Source: Allohahella sp002354735
GTDB lineage: Bacteria; Pseudomonadota; Gammaproteobacteria; Pseudomonadales; Oleiphilaceae
NCBI RefSeq assembly: GCF_047946665.1
Contig: NZ_CP172312.1
Span: 3,038,001 to 3,102,000, forward strand
DNA length: 64,000 bases
Reading direction: 5' to 3'
Part shown: in pieces, positions 1-8,442 of the stretch
Layout of the letters: each line of letters starts with the position of its first letter
How positions within the stretch are numbered: position 1 is the first letter of the stretch
Position numbers and translations under genes: made by a program
Notes under the pieces: generated by a model
Seen by the model: only the letters and a program-made list of their open reading frames with translations
Told to the model about the DNA's origin: nothing
Database searches by the model: none

Positions 1-663
1 CGTTCGGGCCTCATCGATGAGGATGGAGTCGACCTCGTCCACGATGGCATAGATCTGGCCGCGCTGGACCTTGTCCTGCATGCTGAAGGCCATATTATCG
101 CGCAGGTAGTCGAAGCCGAATTCGTTGTTCGTGCCATAGGTGATGTCAGCAGCATAGGCCGCGCGCTTGGTAGCCTGGTCCTGACCGCTGACGACGATGC
201 CGATTTCCAGGCCAAGGAAGCGGTACAGGGGCGCCATCCATTCAGCGTCACGACGAGCGAGGTAGTCGTTTACTGTGACCACGTGCACGCCACGACCAGA
301 CAAGGCATTGAGATAAACCGGCAGGGTCGCGACCAGCGTCTTACCCTCACCAGTTCTCATTTCAGCGATCTTGCCATCATGAAGCACCATACCGCCGACG
401 AGCTGGACGTCAAAGTGACGCATACCCATCACACGGCGGCTGGCCTCACGAACGACCGCGAAGGCTTCCGGCAGGATCTGATCGAGCGTTTCGCCTTTGC
501 CAATACGCTCGCGGAAACTGGCGGTCTTCGCCTGCAGCTCAGCATCGTCGAGCTTCTTCAGCCCTTCCTCGAGCTCATTGATCTTGCGGACGGTTTTACC
601 CATCCTTTTGACTTCACGAGTATTTTTGCTACCGAAAACTTTCTTGGCTACTGAAGCGAACAT
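1..663 (-). CDS. secA: SecA preprotein translocase ATPase, N-terminal part (truncated by window edge)
   Basis: SecA is the ATPase motor that drives unfolded preproteins through SecYEG at the inner membrane. The first 221 residues are visible; the family is usually about 900 residues, so the gene continues past the left edge. I translated it directly from the minus strand. It starts MFASVAKKVFGS, has Walker A 'MRTGEGKT' at residues 102-109, then 'TVNDYLARRD', 'TYGTNNEFGFDYLRDN' and the DEAD-box-like 'DEVD' at 209-212. The ATG is at 661-663, with only a modest purine-rich stretch upstream. It lies downstream of the M23 peptidase gene on the same strand, the usual arrangement at the end of the dcw/lpxC region in pseudomonads. 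Confidence 0.97.
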   Translation of the reverse strand, partial: MFASVAKKVFGSKNTREVKRMGKTVRKINELEEGLKKLDDAELQAKTASFRERIGKGETLDQILPEAFAVVREASRRVMGMRHFDVQLVGGMVLHDGKIAEMRTGEGKTLVATLPVYLNALSGRGVHVVTVNDYLARRDAEWMAPLYRFLGLEIGIVVSGQDQATKRAAYAADITYGTNNEFGFDYLRDNMAFSMQDKVQRGQIYAIVDEVDSILIDEART

Positions 664-900
664 AGATAAATCTGACCTGCTGTTATCGGGTAAGTGGCAA
701 TTCAGACTGCCTGCCGCCCAAAATCCGAGAAATTGTACAGACGCCCCTGGCTCAAGCCTGTCTGCGCCGTTGCGCGATCAGTAGACCGAGCTTACGGAAA
801 GCCGAGCATTGTAACGCTGAATCGAGGCGTGGATAAAGGGGAGCGCGATCAGACCGGCGCCCATATTGGCGCATGATGCGCCGTGTCATTGTCTGGCATT

Positions 901-1863
901 CTAGCCTGCACGGGCCGTAGCTCGTTGAACGTACTTCTGTGGGCTAACGCCCTTGCCGTCCTGCAGTACCTCAAAGTGCACATGCGGCCCCGTTGAGCGG
1001 CCACTCGACCCAAGCAGCGCTACAGTCTGATCTTTCTGCACCACATCACCGACCGAAACCAGAATTTCCTTGCAGTGCGCATACCGGGTGACCAGTCCAT
1101 CGCCATGGGCGATCTCCACAGTATTGCCGTAGCCATATCGCGTACCGGCGAATATCACTACGCCACCCGCGACAGCGATGATATCGCTGCCGGCCTTGCC
1201 GGCAAAGTCGAGGCCATTGTGCCAGGCTCGCCTGCCAGTAAAGGGATCGGATCTAAAGCCATATTGCGATGATAGCCAGCCTGTTCTCACCGGCTTGCCG
1301 GCCAGGACCTGCTGACGAGCGATCTTGTCGTGAACCAGCACATCGCTCAAAACGCCGAGCTGCTGTTGCCGGGACTCAGCCTGCAGCTCAAGACGGCTGA
1401 GCGAGGCGTCGAGATCGGCCAAATTGAAGGACTCCGGCGGAATGACGTCTTCAGGCCCCCCGACCGATGGGAGCGAGTCAAAGTCGAATTCACCCTCAGG
1501 GAGCTCTGACATTGAGGTAAGCCGCTGGCCGAGGGCATCCAGCCGTAGCAGTCTCGACTGTAACTCACCCAGCCTGAGCGTCAGCATGTCCATCTGTTGA
1601 CTATATTGCTGCCTGGTAACTGCGATGGCAGTCGCCTGATCTTCCAGCGTTTGGGTCCAGTTCTGAACGACCTGGCGTTCGAGAACGGCATTCTGAGCCT
1701 CGACTACGGCCTTCTCCCCAAGCTGCTGACCCACTGAAAAGCTCAGCAGACACAGTGCAGCCATCAGGCTAAGAGCGAGAAAGATCCATCGTCTGATGTC
1801 ACGAGCGGATACCGCAGCCGTTGTCGAGGTGTGCGAATCCATGCGCATTATGAGAAAATTCAT
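901..1863 (-). CDS. M23 (LytM-type) zinc metallopeptidase, membrane anchored
   Basis: Predicted peptidoglycan endopeptidase or LytM-domain division factor, 320 residues. A basic N-terminus is followed by one membrane segment at about residues 26-46, then a Gln/Leu/Glu-rich region (about 50-190) that looks like coiled coil. The C-terminal LytM domain has the zinc ligands H215 and D219 ('HNGLD'), H263 ('YAH') and H294/H296 ('HVH'). All catalytic residues are present, so it is probably an active enzyme, unlike EnvC/NlpD-type degenerate activators. The start is supported by GGAG five bases before the ATG. It is divergent from dciA and upstream of secA, so it probably acts in the periplasm on cross-linked peptidoglycan during growth or division. 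The exact substrate bond cannot be told from sequence. Confidence 0.9.
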   Translation of the reverse strand: MNFLIMRMDSHTSTTAAVSARDIRRWIFLALSLMAALCLLSFSVGQQLGEKAVVEAQNAVLERQVVQNWTQTLEDQATAIAVTRQQYSQQMDMLTLRLGELQSRLLRLDALGQRLTSMSELPEGEFDFDSLPSVGGPEDVIPPESFNLADLDASLSRLELQAESRQQQLGVLSDVLVHDKIARQQVLAGKPVRTGWLSSQYGFRSDPFTGRRAWHNGLDFAGKAGSDIIAVAGGVVIFAGTRYGYGNTVEIAHGDGLVTRYAHCKEILVSVGDVVQKDQTVALLGSSGRSTGPHVHFEVLQDGKGVSPQKYVQRATARAG

Positions 1864-1966
1864 CCTGTCTCCACATTTGATTATGGTACTGGCTAATTAC
1901 ACTCCATAAGCATCACACTTACATGACTGCAGCCTGCGCTGCTATAAAACCAAAGGCAGATGCGCC

Positions 1967-2542
1967 ATGAAGAAGCCGAAATCGCTCCCACAATCAATAG
2001 ACGCCCTGCTCAATAGTCAAAAAAACGCAAGCGATGATAGCACGGTTGGCCGAGCCAAAGGGAATAGCCCCTATAGACGTCCGATCCGCAAACAGAAGCT
2101 TTCGTCGATTGTGTCACAAGCCGGAGCCTATGCTGACTATCAGGCAAGTTTTGAAGCAGCGCTGCCGGCAAGACTTCGCGGCAAGGTACGCGTGCTCTAC
2201 ACGGACAACGGCTTACTTCATGTGGAATGCGAGGAAGCATCTACAGCAACACTGCTCAGACTGCAGCAACACACGATCGTCAATGCGCTCGCTGACAACA
2301 GTCATTTCACGGGCGTAACCGCAATCAAACCCAAGATTAGACCAGTAGAACGGCGCAAGAAGTTCAGGCAAGGCTTTCACCTGCCTGACGCCGCGACCTT
2401 GCAGTGGCTAGCCAATACTACGGACGCAATCGATCTACTGGATGCGCACAGGCAGGCGGATGAAGAAGGTGATGTTGTCGATCAGGCACTGTCCCAGCTC
2501 GTCAAAACCCTGCAACAGGCGGCTCGACGGCAATCGTCCTGA
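1967..2542 (+). CDS. dciA: DciA family (DUF721) replicative helicase loader/regulator
   Basis: 191 residues with a DUF721 core at about residues 45-120. The core has the typical 'GKVRVLYTDNGLLHVECEEAS' style beta strands followed by a helix, with a basic linker before it. DciA proteins help load or operate the DnaB replicative helicase in bacteria that lack DnaC. This gene sits between lpxC and the M23/secA genes, the usual DUF721 location in pseudomonads, but on the opposite strand. Its last bases overlap the terminator of the convergent lpxC transcript. The C-terminal region (about 120-191) is less conserved and probably flexible. Function is assigned by family and synteny. Confidence 0.85.
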   Translation: MKKPKSLPQSIDALLNSQKNASDDSTVGRAKGNSPYRRPIRKQKLSSIVSQAGAYADYQASFEAALPARLRGKVRVLYTDNGLLHVECEEASTATLLRLQQHTIVNALADNSHFTGVTAIKPKIRPVERRKKFRQGFHLPDAATLQWLANTTDAIDLLDAHRQADEEGDVVDQALSQLVKTLQQAARRQSS

Positions 2543-2543
2543 C

Positions 2544-2571
2544 AAAAAAAAGCGCCACCAGAGTGACGCTT
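2544..2571 (-). terminator. Rho-independent terminator of the lpxC (dcw) transcript
   Basis: Nine-bp stem (arms 2550-2558 and 2563-2571) with a 4-base loop. On the minus strand it is followed by a run of T (A7 at 2544-2550 on the plus strand). One internal position is a G-U wobble only when transcribed from the minus strand (an A/C mismatch on the plus strand), which fits use by lpxC. It begins 2 bases after the dciA stop codon. Confidence 0.8.
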
Positions 2572-2615
2572 CGTTTGTTGTCTCGGCTGATCAGGCGATC
2601 AGCAGCGTTTCACGC

Positions 2616-3524
2616 TCAGGCCCAGCCTGGCTGAAGAACGCCCTGTACTTCGACTGCAGGATCTTCGAAGGTCACCATTTCCCAGGCATCCGACTGCTGC
2701 AGGAGTTCACGTGCCAGCATATTGTTCAAACCGTGGCCCGACTTGAAGCCTCTGAACTCACCCAACAGCGAATAGCCGAGCAGATAGATGTCGCCGATCG
2801 CATCAAGAATCTTGTGCTTGACGAACTCATCTTCATAACGAAGACCTTCTTCGTTAAGAATCTTGTAGTCATCGATGACGATGGCGTTATCAGTGCTGCC
2901 ACCAAGCGCCAGATTCATGGAGCGAAGTTTTTCGATATCGCGCATGAAACCAAAGGTTCTGGCCCGGCTGACTTCCTTCACGAAGGACGTTCTGGAAAAG
3001 TCTATGCTAGTGCTCTGCGAATAATTGTTGATGACCGGATGATCGAAATCGATCGCAAAGCTCATCTTGAAGCCATCAAACGGCAGAAAGCTTGCCACCT
3101 TGTCGCCATCGGTAACAGTCACTTCGCGCTTGATGCGGATGAATTTCTTCGCAGCGCTTTGCTCCTGGATGCCGGCAGACTGGATCAGGTAAACGAATGG
3201 ACCGGCGCTGCCGTCCATGATCGGCACTTCGGCCGCACTCAGCTCGACGACACAGTTGTCGATACCAAGACCTGCGAATGCTGACATCAGGTGCTCGACG
3301 GTGGAGACGCGAACCTGACCCTTGACCAGGTTGGAAGACAGCACTGTGTCTCCGACATTACCTGCCTTGGCATCCACTCTGTTCTGTCCCTGCAGGTCCG
3401 TGCGCACGAACACGATGCCGTGATCGACGGGGGCCGGCTTCAGAGTCAGGTAGACCTTGTCACCAGAGTGCAGGCCGACACCGGTCGCCCGAATTGTATT
3501 CTTGAGAGTGCGCTGTCTAATCAT
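2616..3524 (-). CDS. lpxC: UDP-3-O-acyl-N-acetylglucosamine deacetylase
   Basis: LpxC is the zinc deacetylase that catalyses the committed step of lipid A synthesis in the cytoplasm. The 302-residue form starts MIRQRTLKNTIRATGVGLHSG, the family's conserved N-terminus. An upstream in-frame ATG at 3534-3536 would add four residues (MSNA), and a GGATGAG stretch suits the internal ATG better. Zinc ligand H78 ('TVEHLMS') and the 'HKILDAIGD' motif supplying the second His and the Asp ligand are present, as is 'EVPIMDGSAGPF'. It lies after ftsZ with a 300-base gap that holds its own putative promoter, and is followed by a strong terminator, so it is the last gene of the dcw transcription unit. Confidence 0.97.
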   Translation of the reverse strand: MIRQRTLKNTIRATGVGLHSGDKVYLTLKPAPVDHGIVFVRTDLQGQNRVDAKAGNVGDTVLSSNLVKGQVRVSTVEHLMSAFAGLGIDNCVVELSAAEVPIMDGSAGPFVYLIQSAGIQEQSAAKKFIRIKREVTVTDGDKVASFLPFDGFKMSFAIDFDHPVINNYSQSTSIDFSRTSFVKEVSRARTFGFMRDIEKLRSMNLALGGSTDNAIVIDDYKILNEEGLRYEDEFVKHKILDAIGDIYLLGYSLLGEFRGFKSGHGLNNMLARELLQQSDAWEMVTFEDPAVEVQGVLQPGWA

Positions 3525-3610
3525 TGCGTTGCTCATCCAATCAAGATGCAGGTTGTCTGTAAGTAGAAGCAGACCTTATTCCTGGACCGCGTAGTCATTC
3601 TGACGTCCTC

Positions 3611-3616
3611 AGTATA
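3611..3616 (-). promoter_or_regulatory. lpxC: Putative -10 element (TATACT) for lpxC
   Basis: The 300 bases between ftsZ and lpxC hold no gene. On the minus strand a TATACT hexamer lies about 90 bases before the lpxC start, but no good -35 element is found at 16-18 bases. A separate lpxC promoter in this gap is common in gammaproteobacteria. Weak evidence. Confidence 0.35.
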
Positions 3617-3824
3617 GCCAGAGTCTGGCCGGTCGAAAGGCCTTACGCCTTAGGTAATTACCGGCACAGAGCCTGATTCTTCAACACTATCTGACGGACC
3701 GATATGCGCTGTGACGACGAATTTGTCAGCATCATCACAGCTGGAAATCGCAAAATATCATGATGCCGTTTCCCGCCCCCTGGATTCGATATGGCGGCGA
3801 GAAACGACCTCTGCAAGGCTTGAA

Positions 3825-4991
3825 TCAATCAGCCTGTCGACGCAAGAATGCCGGAATATCAAGGTAATCGATATTGGGGGATTCTCCTACAGCACGTCTA
3901 TCGAGCGCGGCATTACCCACTGAACCACCGCTGTGGCCTCGCTTGCGCATGACGGCTGGACGGTCGAGCTGATGATAATCAGTCGTTCCATTGGGCTGAC
4001 GGGAGCTGTTGTCGACCACCTTCACCGGCTTCTCATAACCGCCGAGTCCAGTTGCGACTACAGTAACGCGAATCTCGTCCTTCAGCTCATTGTTGATTGC
4101 AGTACCAATAACCACGGTAGCCGAATCTGAAGCAAACTCTTCGATAATGGCACCCACTTCGGCGAACTCGCCCAGCGAAATGTCCATGCCTGCGGTAATA
4201 TTGACCAGTATACCACGCGCACCCTGAAGATTGATGTCCTCGAGCAGTGGGCTTCTGATGGCATGCTCTGCAGCTTCCTTCGCACGACCTTCGCCTGACG
4301 CAACACCAGAGCCCATCATTGCCATGCCCATTTCAGACATGACGGTCTTCACGTCGGCAAAGTCGACGTTGATCATGCCTGGGTTGACGATAAGATCTGC
4401 AATACCCTGGACGGCATTGAGCAGGACATCGTTGGCGGCAGCGAAGGCGTCCAGCAGGCTGGTGTTCTTGCCCATGACGCTCAGCAGCTTCTCGTTGGGG
4501 ATGGTGATGAGCGAGTCGACGTACTGCCCAAGCTCCTTGAGGCCGGCTTCGGCGATCTTCATGCGCTTGGCGCCTTCGAAGGGAAACGGGCGCGTGACAA
4601 CGGCAACGGTCAGAATGCCAAGCTCACGTGCAACTTCCGCTACAACTGGCGCGCCACCTGTACCTGTGCCGCCGCCCATACCGGCTGTGATGAATACCAT
4701 ATCGGCACCGGCAATGACTTCAGCGATGCGCTCGCGATCTTCAATGGCAGCCTGACGACCCACGTCAGGATTAGCCCCTGCGCCCAGACCTTTGGTGATA
4801 TTGCCACCAAGCTGGATGACGTGCTTTGGATCAAGATCGCGCAGCGCCTGGGCGTCGGTATTGGCGCATACGAATTCGACGCCAGCCACCTGATTTTCCA
4901 GCATGTGACGAACGGCGTTGCCGCCACCACCACCGACGCCAACGACCTTGATGACTGCATTCTGTGTAACACTTTCGACGAGTTCAAACAT
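3825..4991 (-). CDS. ftsZ: Cell division tubulin homologue FtsZ
   Basis: GTPase that polymerises into the Z ring and recruits the divisome. 388 residues from the ATG at 4989-4991 (MFELVESVTQNAVIKV). The longer reading frame would need a TTG, whereas GAGGGAG lies just upstream of this ATG. Visible features are the glycine-rich N-terminal GTP site 'GVGGGGGNAV', the tubulin signature 'GGGTGTGGAPVVAE', the synergy-loop region 'NVDFADVKTVM', and the C-terminal peptide 'LDIPAFLRRQAD' that binds FtsA/ZipA. It is 74 bases downstream of ftsA. Product and start are secure. Confidence 0.98.
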   Translation of the reverse strand: MFELVESVTQNAVIKVVGVGGGGGNAVRHMLENQVAGVEFVCANTDAQALRDLDPKHVIQLGGNITKGLGAGANPDVGRQAAIEDRERIAEVIAGADMVFITAGMGGGTGTGGAPVVAEVARELGILTVAVVTRPFPFEGAKRMKIAEAGLKELGQYVDSLITIPNEKLLSVMGKNTSLLDAFAAANDVLLNAVQGIADLIVNPGMINVDFADVKTVMSEMGMAMMGSGVASGEGRAKEAAEHAIRSPLLEDINLQGARGILVNITAGMDISLGEFAEVGAIIEEFASDSATVVIGTAINNELKDEIRVTVVATGLGGYEKPVKVVDNSSRQPNGTTDYHQLDRPAVMRKRGHSGGSVGNAALDRRAVGESPNIDYLDIPAFLRRQAD

Positions 4992-5065
4992 ATCCCAAAT
5001 CTCCCTCAACAGTGATGTTGATTATTTTGTTATTGAATTAACTTCTTTTTTCATGACTGAACTAT

Positions 5066-6298
5066 TTAAAAATTGCCAGCGAACCAGTGCTTCAGCCTCT
5101 GCAACCAGTTCGTGGAGTGATCTGTTTTCTGCGAATTGCCCCGTCCGCTGTCGAGTTGTCTGAACCCGTACTGCAGCAGCCCTACGGCTGTGCTGTACTT
5201 CGGGTTGCTCACTACATCCGACAAGCCGGTAACGCCCTGGGGCGATGCGAGCCTGACTGGCATGTGGAAAATTTCTTCGGCGAGTTCGACTACACCTTCC
5301 ATGCAGGCAGTTCCACCGGTCAGCACCATGCCGGCCGCCACGAGGTCCTCAAAGCCACTTCGACGAAGCTCGTTCTGTACCAGGGTAAACAGCTCCTCGT
5401 ATCGTGGCTCGACGACTTCAGCCAGGGCCTGCCTGCTGAGATCCCGCGGTGGCCTGTCACCGACGCCACTGACCTTGATCTTTTCATCCGCGCCTGCGAG
5501 CTGTGTAAGTGCACAGGCGTATTTGATCTTGATATCTTCCGCATGCTGAGTCGGTGTTCGCAGCGCCATGGCGATGTCGTTGGTCACCTGATCGCCGGCA
5601 ATCGGAATGACTTCCGTATGGCGAATGGCGCCGCCGGTAAAGATGGCGATGTCGGTGGTGCCGCCGCCGATATCGACCACGCAGACGCCCAGCTCACGTT
5701 CATCATCTGTCAGCACGGCATAAGCTGACGCCAGCTGCTCGAGAATGATTTCCTCGACTTCGAGATTGCAGCGCTTCACACACTTCTCAATGTTCTGATA
5801 GGCGTTGACGGCACAGGTGACGAGATGAACTTTCGCTTCCAGCCTGACGCCAGACATGCCCAGCGGCTCCTTGACGCCCTCCTGGTTGTCGATCACGTAC
5901 TCCTGGGGAATCACATGCAGGATGCGCTTGTCTGCGGGAATGGCTGCCGCCTGGGCAGCGTCCAGCACGCGGTCGAGATCGGCTGGTACGACTTCACGAT
6001 CACGCACCGCAACGATGCCATGCGAGTTGAAGCTCTTGATATGGCTCCCGGCAATGCCGACATAAACCGAGTGAATTCGGCAGCCGGCCATCAGCTCGGC
6101 TTCCTCTATAGCACGCTGGATCGCCTGAACAGTGGCTTCGATGTCGACAACGACGCCACGCTTGAGTCCCCGTGAAGGCTGCGAGCCAAGTCCGACGATT
6201 TCGATGCTGCCGTCGTCGGTTTTCTGACCAACGATGGCGACGACTTTTGAAGTCCCGATATCAAGGCCAACAATCATGTTTCCGTTAGGACTTACCAT
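5066..6298 (-). CDS. ftsA: Cell division protein FtsA (actin-like membrane tether of FtsZ)
   Basis: 410 residues, starting MVSPNGNMIVGLDIGTSKV. The open frame extends 43 codons further upstream, but that part overlaps ftsQ and lacks family similarity. Actin-fold phosphate loops are visible as 'GLDIGTSK' and 'VVDIGGGTTDIAIF', with adenosine loop 'VLTGGTACMEGV'. The C-terminal amphipathic helix 'NWLQRLKHWFAGNF' is the membrane anchor. The start overlaps the end of ftsQ by 14 bases, indicating translational coupling. FtsA links FtsZ filaments to the inner membrane and signals to late divisome proteins. Confidence 0.97.
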   Translation of the reverse strand: MVSPNGNMIVGLDIGTSKVVAIVGQKTDDGSIEIVGLGSQPSRGLKRGVVVDIEATVQAIQRAIEEAELMAGCRIHSVYVGIAGSHIKSFNSHGIVAVRDREVVPADLDRVLDAAQAAAIPADKRILHVIPQEYVIDNQEGVKEPLGMSGVRLEAKVHLVTCAVNAYQNIEKCVKRCNLEVEEIILEQLASAYAVLTDDERELGVCVVDIGGGTTDIAIFTGGAIRHTEVIPIAGDQVTNDIAMALRTPTQHAEDIKIKYACALTQLAGADEKIKVSGVGDRPPRDLSRQALAEVVEPRYEELFTLVQNELRRSGFEDLVAAGMVLTGGTACMEGVVELAEEIFHMPVRLASPQGVTGLSDVVSNPKYSTAVGLLQYGFRQLDSGRGNSQKTDHSTNWLQRLKHWFAGNF

Positions 6299-7427
6299 TT
6301 TTTCCCAATCCCTGAAGCTTCTTGTCTGTAAGGTCCTGCTCGGCCTGTTTCTGCCAGCCGATAGCCAGCCCGCTTGTATATCGCAGGTCGGCATAGGCAA
6401 TAGTGCTGGCGTCCCGGTGCAGGCCACGGTTATAAATCGTCACGAATCGTTGCAGGCGGCTCTGCAAATCCTTTGAACCAAGCCGCAGCTCGAAGCTGAC
6501 CGGTACACTGGCGTCACTGACACCTGATTGAAGCGACTCGAGCTGGACTGACCAGCTACCAGCCGCCGACTTCCGCAGGCTGGCAACGCTCAGATCAAGT
6601 TCGCCGGTTTCCAGTACCCGAGTGATTTCGTCGTACTGCACGAGGAAATCGTTGCTCTGGGCCTGGGTTGCCGAAAACTCACCATTCCACTCGAAAACTG
6701 GCAGCATGCCGATAGTGCTGCGCAGGTTCTCAACGGCTGACAGACTGGCCGGTGTATCTCCGTAGACCTCGCCAGCTGGTAGCTCAATCAGGCTGCCATC
6801 TTTGCTGACGAAGGCTGAAAACCGGGATTCTCCGTTCACTGATCCCGCGCCGTTCTGTTCAGAGACATCCGACCATGCAAAGGCAGGCACATGTTCCTCA
6901 ACCGTCACTTTCAGCTTGCCTGACCAACCTCTCAATACCGATGCACTCCGGACCCAGGGCAACTCGGCCAGCGTCCGCTGTGCCTGGCGCAGGTCGTAAA
7001 GATAGAAGCTGGTGTCGGGACCGGAAGGCACCAGTTCATCGATCAGTCTCTGCGTGGTGAACTGATTTTCCGACATCAATTCCACGGCACTCACTGGCTT
7101 GTCGAGTGCCCGTAGACCAGCATACGCACCACCGAAAGTAAGTAACCAGAACGCGAATATTCCACCATGCACACAGGTCTGCCTGACGCGCGCAGACGAT
7201 GAAAATGCTGTCAAGGCGGCCCAGCACCGACCGGCAGTCGCGCTGAAGCGTTGCCAGAACGAGGGGCCCAGCCGACTTGCTCCGCGTGAAGTCGGTCTGC
7301 CCTGCCGGCTGAAATAGCGGGTGTGGGCACCGGAAGACTGTGCAGGCGCGGCACCACGACGGTACAGGCCGGCTGATGCCGACTGTCCTCGTACGGGTTG
7401 CCGTGGCAGTCGATGTGACTGATGCAT
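6285..7427 (-). CDS. ftsQ: Cell division protein FtsQ
   Basis: Bitopic inner-membrane divisome protein that recruits FtsL/FtsB. 380 residues from the ATG at 7425-7427, clearly longer than the usual 250-290. The excess is an arginine-, serine- and alanine-rich cytoplasmic N-terminus of about 95 residues before the membrane helix ('FAFWLLTFGGAYAGL'). The periplasmic part has a POTRA-like beginning ('ALDKPVSAVELMSENQFTTQ') and the FtsQ beta domain. A GGAGGG precedes an in-frame TTG at 7440-7442, which would add five residues and overlap ddl, so the start is uncertain by a few codons. Neighbours ddl and ftsA confirm the identity. Confidence 0.9.
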   Translation of the reverse strand: MHQSHRLPRQPVRGQSASAGLYRRGAAPAQSSGAHTRYFSRQGRPTSRGASRLGPSFWQRFSATAGRCWAALTAFSSSARVRQTCVHGGIFAFWLLTFGGAYAGLRALDKPVSAVELMSENQFTTQRLIDELVPSGPDTSFYLYDLRQAQRTLAELPWVRSASVLRGWSGKLKVTVEEHVPAFAWSDVSEQNGAGSVNGESRFSAFVSKDGSLIELPAGEVYGDTPASLSAVENLRSTIGMLPVFEWNGEFSATQAQSNDFLVQYDEITRVLETGELDLSVASLRKSAAGSWSVQLESLQSGVSDASVPVSFELRLGSKDLQSRLQRFVTIYNRGLHRDASTIAYADLRYTSGLAIGWQKQAEQDLTDKKLQGLGKNGKS

Positions 7428-7434
7428 CTGCGGT

Positions 7435-8442
7435 CTAGCCAATGTTCTGAGCCCTCCAGCTGTCAAGTAAGTGGGTGAGATGACTGTTTATGCTCTCGCC
7501 GGTATTTCCAGCCAGCGTCTCCGCCAGCACCAGCACGACGAGACTCTGGAAATCGAGCCCTATAGCTGCTGCAGCCATCGGGACCAGGCTGTGATCGGTC
7601 ATGCCAGGCACCGTATTGACCTCGAGCAGCCAGACCGTATCGTGCTGATCGATCATGAGATCGACCCGCGACCAGCCTCTGGCGCCGACGACCTGATTCG
7701 CCTGTAGCGCGAGCGCTGCGACTTCCGGCTCACGCTTGCCGAGATCGCACGGCAGCCCATAACGTGTTGAGCTGAGTTCGTATTTTGCGGCGTAGTCGTA
7801 GAATGCTTCGCCGGTACTGAGGCCTATGATTGGCAGTGCCTGGTCGTGCAGCACCGCCATCGTGTATTCACGACCCCGGATATACTGCTCGGCGATGACC
7901 ACCGAATCGTAGGTCGCGGCGTGTTTCCACGCGGCCTCCAGCTCATTGGCCGAGTGCACTCTGCGCATCCCGATACTTGAGCCCTCATGCACCGGCTTCA
8001 CCATGGCTTCGCCGCCAAGTTGCGCCATCGCCTCTGACCAGTCGGTGTCTGCCCCAAGCACCACATAGGCCGGGGTGGGCAGGCCCTGGCTCAACCACAA
8101 CTGCTTGGTCCGCAGCTTGTTCATGGCGAGTGCAGACGTCAGCACGTCACTGCCCGTGTAGGGCTTGCCCATAAGTTGCAGCAGGCCCTGTATGCTGCCG
8201 TCTTCACCGCCACGCCCGTGGAGAAGAATGAGGACCCGGTCAAACTCGGCGGCAATGATTGCTGCCAGGCCGTCAGCCGGATCCAGATGAAAGCAGTCGA
8301 TCCCTGCATCCAGCAGCGCTGAGTGAACAGCCTTGCCCCCTTTGAGACTGACTGCACGCTCGGCTGAAGTGCCGCCGTAGAGCAGCAATACGCGACCGAA
8401 GTCTGCCGCCGAAATGTTCAATGTCTTCAGGATCGAGCTCAT
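7435..8442 (-). CDS. ddl: D-alanine--D-alanine ligase (DdlB type)
   Basis: ATP-grasp enzyme that joins two D-alanines for the peptidoglycan stem peptide. 335 residues: N-terminal 'VLLLYGGTSAERAVSLKGG' with the ligase signature, 'LHGRGGEDGSIQGLL', ATP-binding 'VKPVHEGSSIGM', and the metal-binding end 'WLLEVNTVPGMTDHSLVP'. The start codon overlaps the murC stop as ATGA, a classic coupled junction. It lies between murC and ftsQ, the position of ddlB in dcw clusters. Confidence 0.96.
   Translation of the reverse strand: MSSILKTLNISAADFGRVLLLYGGTSAERAVSLKGGKAVHSALLDAGIDCFHLDPADGLAAIIAAEFDRVLILLHGRGGEDGSIQGLLQLMGKPYTGSDVLTSALAMNKLRTKQLWLSQGLPTPAYVVLGADTDWSEAMAQLGGEAMVKPVHEGSSIGMRRVHSANELEAAWKHAATYDSVVIAEQYIRGREYTMAVLHDQALPIIGLSTGEAFYDYAAKYELSSTRYGLPCDLGKREPEVAALALQANQVVGARGWSRVDLMIDQHDTVWLLEVNTVPGMTDHSLVPMAAAAIGLDFQSLVVLVLAETLAGNTGESINSHLTHLLDSWRAQNIG

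Noticed and set aside
870..890. GGCGCAT/ATGCGCC palindrome after the M23 gene as a terminator
   Set aside because: It has almost no loop and no T-run on the minus strand. Nothing else convincing was seen in the 237-base gap before secA.
2442..3284. 280-codon plus-strand frame opposite lpxC
   Set aside because: Shadow of lpxC codon bias; it overlaps a confirmed gene and the terminator.
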